8,227 bases of DNA from DASUFI01 sp036274635 (GTDB lineage Bacteria > Planctomycetota > B15-G4), in the NCBI GenBank assembly GCA_036274635.1, contig DASUFI010000339.1:1-8227 (forward strand). Reading direction: 5' to 3'. Of the stretch, positions 1 to 5,819 are shown piece by piece. The translations under genes were made by a program, and so were the position numbers. The notes beneath the pieces are model-generated. The model was not told the DNA's origin and made no database searches. It saw only the letters and a program-made list of their open reading frames with translations. Every line of letters begins with the position of its first letter. Position 1 is the first letter of the stretch.

Positions 1-345
1 TGGCAGCCGCCGCTGCGCGTGTGGCTGGGCCTGGGGTTCACGCGCCTGGCCAACGGCCTCACGGGCCTGTCGGTCAGCGACTACACCTGCGGCTTCAAGC
101 TCTTCCGCGGCCCGGCCGGGCGCGAGCTGTTCCGGGCCACCGAGACGCCCGGCTGGAGCTTCGACGTCGAGATCCTGCTGCGGGCCGCCCGGGCCGGCCT
201 CCAGGTGCGGGAGATCCCGGTCACCTGGCGGCACGTGGACGACACCCGGGTGCGGATCGCCCGCGACGTGCTGCGCTCGTTCACGGAATTGCTCTCGATC
301 TGGCGCCGGCTCGGTCGAAATCGGCGGCGTGGACGCCATGGATGA
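1..345 (+). CDS. Family 2 glycosyltransferase (polyprenyl-phosphate sugar synthase type), 3' part only
   Basis: The frame is open from base 1 and stops at TGA 343-345, giving the last 114 residues. The start and the nucleotide-sugar-binding half lie outside the window. Two blocks typical of the dolichol-phosphate mannose/glucose synthase group are visible: SDYTCGFKLFRG, the counterpart of the family's D-x-x-CGFK motif, and GWSFDVEILLRAARAGLQV followed by REIPVTW. The end is Arg-rich with no membrane helix, so this is not the form with C-terminal anchors, unless those belong to a partner such as GtrA. Members move a sugar from UDP- or GDP-sugar onto polyprenyl phosphate at the cytoplasmic face of the membrane. 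That would supply the donor used by GT-C enzymes such as the one at 5820. The family is clear; the sugar cannot be read from this part. Confidence 0.88.
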   Translation, partial: WQPPLRVWLGLGFTRLANGLTGLSVSDYTCGFKLFRGPAGRELFRATETPGWSFDVEILLRAARAGLQVREIPVTWRHVDDTRVRIARDVLRSFTELLSIWRRLGRNRRRGRHG

Positions 346-346
346 T

Positions 347-437
347 CCAGGGAGGCGGCTGCTGCAGCCGGCCGGGCGGCACGTCCGTCGAGGGGCGACT
401 CGGTGGCCGGCGGCCGAGCGGCCGGGTGCTTCCCTGG
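347..437 (+). other. Possible folded RNA or terminator region in the spacer before the flavoprotein gene
   Basis: The spacer 346-510 holds no gene that I can recognise. CCAGGGAGGC (347-356) can pair with GCTTCCCTGG (428-437) as a 10-bp stem with one G-U pair. Inside are two perfect small hairpins: GGCTG/CAGCC (357-361/365-369, 3-nt loop) and CTCGG/CCGAG (399-403/414-418). Together they could form a three-way junction starting just after the upstream stop codon. No U-run follows, so it is not a classical intrinsic terminator. In DNA this GC-rich, short stems arise often by chance, and I recognise no known RNA family. Confidence 0.22.
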
Positions 438-466
438 GGCTGATGCGCCTTCACGTCGGAGTTGCC

Positions 467-514
467 ATGATGGTGCGCTCGCCTCGCCGCCCCACCCCGC
501 CGACCGCCCGATGA
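467..514 (+). CDS. Possible 15-residue leader peptide coupled to the flavoprotein gene
   Basis: GGAG at 458-461 is one of the clearest Shine-Dalgarno-like sites in the window. It sits 5 bases before ATG 467, with a second ATG at 470. The frame reads MMVRSPRRPTPPTAR and stops at TGA 512-514, which overlaps the ATG at 511 as ATGA. The ATG at 511 has no ribosome-binding site of its own (the bases before it are C-rich), so re-initiation from this short frame would explain how it is translated. The peptide is Arg/Pro-rich with a Pro-Pro pair and resembles no leader I know. Chance is a real alternative. Confidence 0.25.
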   Translation: MMVRSPRRPTPPTAR

Positions 515-1926
515 ACAGCAGTTCCCGCAGCGTGACCATCCTCGGCGGCGGCCTGGCCGGCCTGTCGGCGGCCCAGAAGTTCGTCGAGCAGGGCTGGGCC
601 GTGACGGTCCTGGAGCGCGAGCCCAAGGTGGGCGGCCTGGCGAGCAGCTTCGTGCGCGAGGGCTACACCTTCGACCACGGGCCGCACCGCCTGTACAGCT
701 CGCTCGAGGAGCTGAACGACCACTTCAAGTTCGTGCTGGACGGCAACTGGGACTACCGCGACCGCCTCTCGCGCATCTACATGCAGCAGAAGTTCTTCGA
801 CTACCCGCTCAAGGCCGGCAACGTCGTGAGGAGCCTGCCGCCCTGGCTGCTGGTGAAGAGCTTCTGGGACTACCTGGCCGTGCGCGTGCGCAACGCCGTG
901 CGCCCCATCCCCGACGACAACTTCGAGAACTGGGTCATCAAGCGCTTCGGGCGCACGCTCTACGACCTGTTCTTCGGCACCTACACGCGCAAGGCCTGGG
1001 GCATCCCCTGCACGCAGATCAGCGCCGACTGGGCCAGCCAGCGCATCTCGCTGCTCTCGCTGTGGGACACGGTGAAGAAGACGCTCTTCAAGCCGCGCAA
1101 CGTGCCGCGCACCTACGTGAGCCGCTTCCTCTACCCGCGCACGGGCGGCATCGGCGAGCTGGCCCTCGGCTACGCGCGGCTGATCGAGCAGGGCGGCGGC
1201 CGGATCCTCTGCGACGCGGAGGTGTGCCGCGTGCTCTCCGAGGGCCCGCGCATCACCGGCGTGGTCTACCGCAAGGACGGCCGCGAGCACACGCTGCACA
1301 GCGACCTGTACATTTCCACCATCCCGCTCACCCTCATGGTGCCCATGCTGGGCGAGCGCGTGCCGGCCGAGGTGCACGCCGCGGTGCGCGGCCTCAAGCA
1401 CAAGGGCATCGTCTTCGTGTACCTCAAGCTGGACAAGCCGCAGCTCACGCCCGACCACTGGGTCTACATCCCGGAGGAGCACATCGCGGTGCACCGCATC
1501 AGCGAGTTCACCAACTTCAGCCGCGACTGCGCGCCCGAGGGCAAGACCATGGTGTGCGCCGAGATCACGAGCACCAAGGGCGACAAGTACTGGATGATGA
1601 AGGACGAGGAGCTCATCAAGCTGGCCACGGCCAACCTCGTCACGCTCGGCCTCCTGCGGCCCGAGGAGGTGCTGGCGGGCGGCTTCGTCAAGCGCGTGGA
1701 CTATGCCTATCCCATCTACGACGTCACCTACCGCGGGCACCTCGACACGCTGCTGCGCTGGCTCAAGGGCTTCGAGAACATGATCTCGACCGGGCGGCAG
1801 GGCCTGTTCCGCTACGGCAACATGGACCACTCCATCGCCATGGGCCACGCCATCGCGCGCCGCACGCTGGAGAAGAGCGGCATCGACCACTCCGAGGTGG
1901 CCGCGGGCAGCGAGTACTTCGGGTGA
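511..1926 (+). CDS. FAD-dependent oxidoreductase/mutase-like protein (UDP-galactopyranose mutase / amine oxidase superfamily)
   Basis: This 471-residue protein begins with a Rossmann FAD/NAD-binding motif: beta strand VTILGGGLAGLSAAQKF (glycines 12, 14 and 17), then Glu35 ending the second strand and GGLASSF at 41-47. The block FFGTYTRKAWGIP (155-167) followed by ISADWASQRI is characteristic of flavoproteins often labelled protoporphyrinogen oxidase-like or UDP-galactopyranose mutase-like in polysaccharide clusters. Near the C terminus, GRQGLFRYGNMDHSIAMG (428-445) matches the second FAD-contacting region. There is no signal peptide, so it is cytosolic. I chose ATG 511 because the dinucleotide-binding fold starts directly after it. 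The only upstream start in frame, GTG 403, would add 36 unstructured residues. True heme-pathway PPO is unlikely given the neighbours. The reaction is unknown; sugar-nucleotide ring change or oxidation is inference. Confidence 0.85.
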   Translation: MNSSSRSVTILGGGLAGLSAAQKFVEQGWAVTVLEREPKVGGLASSFVREGYTFDHGPHRLYSSLEELNDHFKFVLDGNWDYRDRLSRIYMQQKFFDYPLKAGNVVRSLPPWLLVKSFWDYLAVRVRNAVRPIPDDNFENWVIKRFGRTLYDLFFGTYTRKAWGIPCTQISADWASQRISLLSLWDTVKKTLFKPRNVPRTYVSRFLYPRTGGIGELALGYARLIEQGGGRILCDAEVCRVLSEGPRITGVVYRKDGREHTLHSDLYISTIPLTLMVPMLGERVPAEVHAAVRGLKHKGIVFVYLKLDKPQLTPDHWVYIPEEHIAVHRISEFTNFSRDCAPEGKTMVCAEITSTKGDKYWMMKDEELIKLATANLVTLGLLRPEEVLAGGFVKRVDYAYPIYDVTYRGHLDTLLRWLKGFENMISTGRQGLFRYGNMDHSIAMGHAIARRTLEKSGIDHSEVAAGSEYFG

Positions 1927-2858
1927 CGGAGCCGCCGCGTGCCGCCGCCACGGGGCGGACGGGAGCGCCGGCCGCGAGTCAGGGCCTGCGCGAGGTCGAC
2001 TGCCTGTTCTGCGGCGTGCGCGACGAGCAGCTGGTCTTCCGCGAGGAGCCCTTCCGCGTCGTGCGCTGCCGGCGCTGCGGCCTGACCTACGTGACGCCGC
2101 GCCTGCCCAAGGAGCGCCTGCACCAGATGTACCAGGAGGAGTACTGGTCCTCCGGCCGCGCCAAGGACTTCGGCTACACGCAGTACCTGGCCGAGGCGCC
2201 GCTCTACCTGCGCACCTACAGGCTGCGCAGCCGGCTGGTCACCGCGCGCCGGCCGGTGCCGGGCCGCGTGCTCGACGTGGGCTGCGCCGCGGGCTTCTTC
2301 CTGCGCGTCATGGCCGACCTCGGCTGGCAGACGACGGGCCTCGAGATCTCGGGCGCCATGTGCGAGTACGCGCGCGACACCCTGCGCCTGCCCGACGTGC
2401 GCCGCGGCGACCTGCTCTCGGTGCCGCTCGAGCCGGGCGCCTACGACGTCGTGACGCTGTGGGACGTGATCGAGCACCTCGAGGACCCGCCGGCCCACCT
2501 GCGCGCCGCGCGCGCGGCGCTGCGCGACGACGGCCTGCTGGTCATCGAGACCCAGAACATCGCCAGCAGCTTCGCGCACCTCATGGGCCGGCGCTGGCAC
2601 CACTTCAAGCACGAGGAGCACCTGTTCCACTTCTCGCCGGAGACGCTGGAGCGCCTGCTGGGCGACGCGGGCCTGCGCGTGGTGCACCGTAGTGCGCGCT
2701 ACGGAGGCAAGTACATCTCGCCCGGCTTCGTGGCCGAGCGCGTGGGCCGCGTGCACCCGCTGCTCTCCACGCTGGCCTCGCCCCTGAAGCTCCTGCGCGG
2801 CACCTCGCTCTACGTGAACCTGCGCGACGAGATGGTCGTCCTGGCGGCCAAGGCCTGA
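1923..2858 (+). CDS. Class I SAM-dependent methyltransferase with N-terminal zinc ribbon
   Basis: GTG 1923 overlaps the flavoprotein's TGA as GTGA, so translation is probably coupled. The protein has 311 residues. Residues 1-24 are a loose Ala/Pro-rich lead. CLFC (27-30) and CRRC (49-52) form a CxxC...CxxC zinc ribbon, followed by CGLTYVTPR as in many family members. The methyltransferase domain has SAM motif I VLDVGCAAGFF (116-126), an acidic end of the second strand in GLEIS, and the post-I/IV block LWDVIEHLEDPP around 179-190. The later stretch RWHHFKHEEHLFHFSPETLERLL matches the Methyltransf_23 pattern. Such zinc-ribbon enzymes are common in O-antigen, capsule and sugar-modification clusters, where several act on sugar nucleotides or glycan ends. 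The substrate here is unknown. It is intact and cytosolic. Confidence 0.88.
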   Translation: MTEPPRAAATGRTGAPAASQGLREVDCLFCGVRDEQLVFREEPFRVVRCRRCGLTYVTPRLPKERLHQMYQEEYWSSGRAKDFGYTQYLAEAPLYLRTYRLRSRLVTARRPVPGRVLDVGCAAGFFLRVMADLGWQTTGLEISGAMCEYARDTLRLPDVRRGDLLSVPLEPGAYDVVTLWDVIEHLEDPPAHLRAARAALRDDGLLVIETQNIASSFAHLMGRRWHHFKHEEHLFHFSPETLERLLGDAGLRVVHRSARYGGKYISPGFVAERVGRVHPLLSTLASPLKLLRGTSLYVNLRDEMVVLAAKA

Positions 2859-2859
2859 C

Positions 2860-3642
2860 GTGGAGCGCTCCGCCTTCGACCTGTTCGCGTCGCTGCAGGC
2901 CGACCACTGGTGGTTCCGCGGGCGGCGCGCGCTGTACACCGCGCTGCTCGCGCACGTGCTGGAGCGCGACCTGCGGCGCGAGCCGACCGGCCTGCGCGTG
3001 CTCGACGTCGGCTGCGGCGCGGGTGGCTGGCTGCGCCCGCTCTCGCGCTTCGGCACCGTGACGGGCATCGAGCTGGACGAGCCCTCCATCCGCTTCTGCC
3101 GCGAGCTGGACCTGCACCGCACGCTGGTCGGCCGCGTGGACGCCCTGCCCGTGCCGCCCGGCAGCCACGACCTCGTGTGCCTGTGGGACGTGGTCGAGCA
3201 CACGCCCGACGACGCGGCCGTGCTGGCCGAGGCGCGCCGCGCGCTGCGGCCGGGCGGCCATCTGGTGGTCTCGGTGCCGGCCTACCAGTTCCTCTACGCC
3301 AACAACGACCGCGTCGCGCACCACTACCGCCGCTACACGCGCGGCCAGCTCGTGCGCCGCCTGCGCGAGGCGGGCTTCGAGGTGCGCAAGGCCACCTACG
3401 TGAACTTCGTGCTGGGGGTCGCCATCATCCCCACCGTGCTGGTGATCAAGCTCAGCGAGCGCCTGACGCGCCGGCCCTACAACACCTGGAACAACCTCTC
3501 CATCCCGGCGCCGAAGCCGGTCAACGCGCTCTTCGGCGCGATCTTCAGCGGCGAGCGGCACGTCCTGCGGCACGTGGACGCGCCCTTCGGCCACAGCCTG
3601 TTCGCCGTCGCGCGCAAGCGGGCCGACGCGCCGGCGCGGTGA
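2860..3642 (+). CDS. Class I SAM-dependent methyltransferase
   Basis: GTG 2860 lies one base after the previous TGA (TGAcGTG), giving a 260-residue protein in the same transcription unit. The opening block LQADHWWFRGRR (12-23) is typical of a methyltransferase group found in surface-glycan clusters. SAM motif I is VLDVGCGAGGW (47-57), the second-strand acid is in GIELDE (69-74), and the LWDVVEHTPDD block spans 108-118. GGHLVVSVPAYQFLYANND and HHYRRYTRGQL follow. A hydrophobic patch near 182-195 (NFVLGVAIIPTVLVIK) and the ending LPfG-like APFGHSLFAVARK are also family-like. It shares the LWDV(I/V)EH core with the gene before it but is otherwise too divergent to be a recent duplicate, and it has no zinc ribbon. 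The target is unknown. The start has no Shine-Dalgarno site; coupling is likely. Confidence 0.88.
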   Translation: MERSAFDLFASLQADHWWFRGRRALYTALLAHVLERDLRREPTGLRVLDVGCGAGGWLRPLSRFGTVTGIELDEPSIRFCRELDLHRTLVGRVDALPVPPGSHDLVCLWDVVEHTPDDAAVLAEARRALRPGGHLVVSVPAYQFLYANNDRVAHHYRRYTRGQLVRRLREAGFEVRKATYVNFVLGVAIIPTVLVIKLSERLTRRPYNTWNNLSIPAPKPVNALFGAIFSGERHVLRHVDAPFGHSLFAVARKRADAPAR

Positions 3643-4526
3643 GCGCCGAGGCCGGCAGCGCCGCCTCGCCCGAGCCGGTGCGCCCCGGCCTGTCCGTCGT
3701 GCTGGGCGCGCTGCTGGCCATGCTGGTCCTCGCGCTGCAGTTCCCGGCGGCCGTGGGCGTGCAGCAGGCCTGGGCCTGGCCGGGGCTGCCGGCCGAGCTG
3801 GTCTTCCCCGGCCTGTTCCACGAGGACGATGCACCGCAGCTGGCCTGGCTGGCGGACGAGCGTCCGCCCGCGCAGGTGCACCTGCCGCTGGCTGCGCTGC
3901 GCGACACCGACCTCGACGACCACGAGTCGCGCACCGACAGCGTCACGGTGGGCTTCCTGCCGCTGCTGCTGGCGGGCCTCGGGCTGCTGGCCGGTCGCGG
4001 CGGCTGGACGGTGCTGGGGCGCATGCTTCTGGTCGTCACGCTGCTTCCCCCGATCTTCGGCGGGACATGGCTGCCGGTGGACGATCCGGATGCGCTGCGC
4101 ACGCAGCTCCTGATCGCGGGGCTGGCGATCCTCGCCGGAGCCGGCCTCGCACGCCTGCGGCCACGCGACGCTGAGGGCAGCGGTGAGCGGCCGGCGCTGC
4201 TGCTGGGCACGGCCGTCGTGCTCGCCGCCGGCGCGTTGATGCTGCTGGCGCTCAGCGCCGGCGCAGCCAGCGACCAGGCCGTCGCCGCGCCGCTGCTCGA
4301 CCGCGTCGACGCCAGCCGGCCCGACGACGTCCCCCTGCTGCACGACCCGTACATCGTGGCCGCCAACGCCGCCTGGCTGCGCGCGGTGCTCGACCGCGCG
4401 GCTCTCGCGGCCTTCGTCGGCATGTCCGCCCTGCTGCTGCACCTGCGCAGCCGCAGCTGGCTCACCGGGACGCTGCTGCTGCTGGCCGTCGCCGCAGACC
4501 TCGCCTCGGTACGGCTGCTGCTCTAG
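3639..4526 (+). CDS. Polytopic membrane protein, core-only relative of the YfhO-family protein at 5820
   Basis: GTG 3639 overlaps the previous TGA as GTGA. The 295-residue product has about six or seven hydrophobic segments (near 18-40, 102-118, 124-140, 155-173, 186-206, 252-268 and 274-291). An acidic, probably extracytoplasmic loop spans 61-101. By eye it aligns in order with residues about 250-537 of the downstream YfhO-like protein: ELVFPGLF (53-60) with AAVVPDLF, TVGFLPLLLAGLGLLA (103-118) with SIGLPSLLLALLGLAS, VDDPDALRTQLLIAGLAILA (147-166) with GAGDPRRFVLLFAVGGALLA, and LLLAVAADL (280-288) with LVIAAAADL. The N-terminal part with the presumed GT-C catalytic loop and the C-terminal extracytoplasmic domain are absent. 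It could be an accessory subunit, a regulator or a decayed copy that stays open. It ends 3 bases before a convergent gene. Coding status is well supported; function is unknown. Confidence 0.75.
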   Translation: MSAEAGSAASPEPVRPGLSVVLGALLAMLVLALQFPAAVGVQQAWAWPGLPAELVFPGLFHEDDAPQLAWLADERPPAQVHLPLAALRDTDLDDHESRTDSVTVGFLPLLLAGLGLLAGRGGWTVLGRMLLVVTLLPPIFGGTWLPVDDPDALRTQLLIAGLAILAGAGLARLRPRDAEGSGERPALLLGTAVVLAAGALMLLALSAGAASDQAVAAPLLDRVDASRPDDVPLLHDPYIVAANAAWLRAVLDRAALAAFVGMSALLLHLRSRSWLTGTLLLLAVAADLASVRLLL

Positions 4527-4529
4527 ACC

Positions 4530-5171
4530 CTACTGGCCCCGGCCGACCAGCGCGCCGAGGCGCCATTCGGCCAGCAGCAGCGCGCCGGCGCACCACAAGG
4601 CCGCGTGCAGCGCCCCCTCCGCGCCGGTCATGTGGCCCAGCGCCGGAAGCAGCCAGCCAGCGCCCGCATGCTGCAGCCAGGGCCGCAGCTGCCCGGCCAC
4701 CAGCAGCAGCCACAGCGCCGGCACGAGCAGGCCGCGCTCGAGCAGGCTGCCCAGCAGCAGGCCGCCTGCCGCGAGCACCAGCAGGTCGAGCAGCAGGGGC
4801 ACGGGCTGCTGCGGCACGCCCCCCGCCGCGACCGCGGCCAGCGCGACGCTGGGCAGCATGGCCAGCACGAGGCCCAGCCAGCGCTGCGCCAGGGCGAAGC
4901 CGCCGCCGCGCGCCGCGCGCAGCAGCAGCAGCCCCGAGCGCGCCTCGCGCGCCACGGCCAGCGGCTCGGCCAGCGAGAGCACCAGCACGCCCGCGACCAG
5001 CAGCGAGCCCGAGCGCACCTCGTCCACGAAGCCTTCCCCGCCACCCAGTGCCGACTCGGCCAGCCGCCGCCCCAGCCACGCCAGGCCCGCCGCGGCCAGC
5101 GAGAGCGGCAGCAACGCCGGCGCGCTCAGCGTGCGCCGCAGCGTGGACAACAGCGGGTGCATGGCGCGCAT
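4530..5171 (-). CDS. Small polytopic membrane protein, ABC-2-permease-like
   Basis: On the minus strand, 213 residues run from ATG 5171 to TAG 4530-4532. ATG 5162 (210 residues, MHPLLSTLRRTL...) and an upstream TTG at 5198 are alternatives. None has a clear ribosome-binding site, so the start is uncertain. There are about five or six hydrophobic segments rich in Leu and Ala. The plan resembles ABC-2-type permeases: a short basic N terminus, a first helix, a loop, then a second helix ending in EPLAVAREARSGLLLL, which recalls the cytoplasmic 'E-R-E-x-G-T-L' coupling segment, followed by a region leading into QRWLGLVLAML. No ATPase gene lies beside it in the window. It directly follows the signal peptidase gene and is probably co-transcribed with it. 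Reality as a gene is likely (the frame is hydrophobic and membrane-like); the permease label is tentative. Confidence 0.62.
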   Translation of the reverse strand: MRAMHPLLSTLRRTLSAPALLPLSLAAAGLAWLGRRLAESALGGGEGFVDEVRSGSLLVAGVLVLSLAEPLAVAREARSGLLLLRAARGGGFALAQRWLGLVLAMLPSVALAAVAAGGVPQQPVPLLLDLLVLAAGGLLLGSLLERGLLVPALWLLLVAGQLRPWLQHAGAGWLLPALGHMTGAEGALHAALWCAGALLLAEWRLGALVGRGQ

Positions 5172-5202
5172 CGTGACCGCGCGCCGGCCCGCGGGCAAGC
5201 TG

Positions 5203-5730
5203 CTAGGGGACGCGCCGCTCCAGCGCCGCCACCGTGGACAGCCCGCCGCCGTGGACGCGCAGCACGACCTGCCCGAGCACCTGCGCCGCGCGCACCGGCC
5301 CGAACTCGCGCGAGTCCACCGACACGCGCCGGTTGTCGCCCAGCAGGAAGTACTCGTCCGAGCCGAGGCGCACGGCCGGGAAGGAGTCCAGCGTGTCCAG
5401 CGCGGGCGGGATGGACTCGGTCACCGGCCGCCCGTTGCGCAGGAGGTGGCCCGCGCTCATGCCCACGGAGTCGCCCGGGCACGCGGCCACCCGCTTGACC
5501 AGCACCTCGTGCTCCACCTCGGCCACCACCGTGTCGCCCACCGCCGGGCGGTGCAGCAGCCAGTTGGCGTCGCAGACGAGGATGCGGTCCCCGTCCTGCA
5601 GCGCCTCGCGCATCGAGGCGCCGCACACGCGGTAGCTGGTGAAGAGCGTGGCGCGCGCCACCAGCGTGACCAGCATGAGCGCCAGCGTGACCTGCAGCGC
5701 ATGGAGGGCGAGGGTGCGGGTCGGGGGCAT
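5203..5730 (-). CDS. lepB: Type I signal peptidase (S26 family)
   Basis: This 175-residue enzyme would cleave signal peptides from exported proteins at the outer face of the inner membrane. One N-terminal helix (about 7-30) anchors it. The catalytic serine is Ser39 in GASMREALQDGDRILV (box B). The catalytic lysine is Lys79 in VLVKRVAACPGD (box D, with PGD at 85-87). Box E is YFLLGDNRRVSVDSREFGPV, with GDN at 131-133 and SVDSR at 137-141. The length suits the short single-anchor form (as Bacillus SipS) rather than the long E. coli enzyme. One oddity is that the proline usual two residues after Ser-Met is Glu42 here (SMRE rather than SMxP). ATG 5730 has a good ribosome-binding site (GGAAG, 5 bases upstream). 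It may be the housekeeping copy or one of several; the neighbours do not decide. Confidence 0.93.
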   Translation of the reverse strand: MPPTRTLALHALQVTLALMLVTLVARATLFTSYRVCGASMREALQDGDRILVCDANWLLHRPAVGDTVVAEVEHEVLVKRVAACPGDSVGMSAGHLLRNGRPVTESIPPALDTLDSFPAVRLGSDEYFLLGDNRRVSVDSREFGPVRAAQVLGQVVLRVHGGGLSTVAALERRVP

Positions 5731-5819
5731 GCGGTCTTCCGGGGACAGGAGCTGTCGACCTATCGGTCCCCGGCCGGCGCGGGGTTGAGCGCGGCCTGCG
5801 CGCGGCGCACACTGCCGGC
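5731..5819. promoter_or_regulatory. Divergent intergenic region between the signal peptidase and YfhO-like genes
   Basis: These 89 bases must hold the promoter for the minus-strand pair, and probably one for the large membrane protein, since the two genes point away from each other. It contains GGAAG (minus strand, 5736-5740), a ribosome-binding site 5 bases from ATG 5730. On the plus strand, TTGAGC (5785-5790) and CACACT (5808-5813), 17 bases apart, are a weak -35/-10 pair. No convincing -10 box is visible for the minus strand. No ribosome-binding site precedes ATG 5820. Function follows from gene arrangement; the individual boxes are uncertain. Confidence 0.5.
5739..5773. repeat. Perfect 8+8 inverted repeat in the divergent spacer
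   Basis: CCGGGGAC (5739-5746) and GTCCCCGG (5766-5773) are exact reverse complements separated by 19 bases. Smaller nested dyads lie inside: GACAG/CTGTC (5744-5748/5752-5756, 3-nt loop) and GACC/GGTC (5757-5760/5765-5768). Read as minus-strand RNA, the stem ends in the GG that begins the signal peptidase's GGAAG ribosome-binding site. It could therefore be a regulator's operator or an mRNA hairpin limiting ribosome access. The symmetry is seen directly; any role is inference. Confidence 0.45.

Noticed and set aside
329..466. Start of a 61-codon frame in the spacer, from ATG 329
   Set aside because: It begins inside the glycosyltransferase gene, lacks a ribosome-binding site and has no recognisable content. 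Only its last 15 codons, behind GGAG, seemed worth keeping as a possible leader.
403..510. N-terminal extension of the flavoprotein from GTG 403
   Set aside because: It would add 36 residues without similarity ahead of a Rossmann strand that normally starts within the first ten or so residues. ATG 511 fits better.
451..1890. 479-codon open frame on the minus strand, antisense to the flavoprotein gene
   Set aside because: Its product is a low-complexity Ala/Arg/His/Val mix with no motif, while the plus-strand frame carries clear FAD-binding blocks. Long antisense frames are expected where third positions are nearly all G or C.
1923..3642. The two adjacent methyltransferases as a recent tandem duplication
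   Set aside because: Only the SAM-binding core is alike; the N-terminal and C-terminal parts differ and only one has a zinc ribbon, so they are distant relatives.
1812..3834. Two long minus-strand open frames (1812-3203 and 2605-3834)
   Set aside because: They lie antisense to two methyltransferase genes with textbook SAM motifs, and their products are compositionally biased without recognisable domains.
4690..4930. Runs of AGC/CAG triplets that look like a microsatellite
   Set aside because: They are leucine CTG codons and similar codons of a membrane protein read on the minus strand; the runs are short and interrupted.
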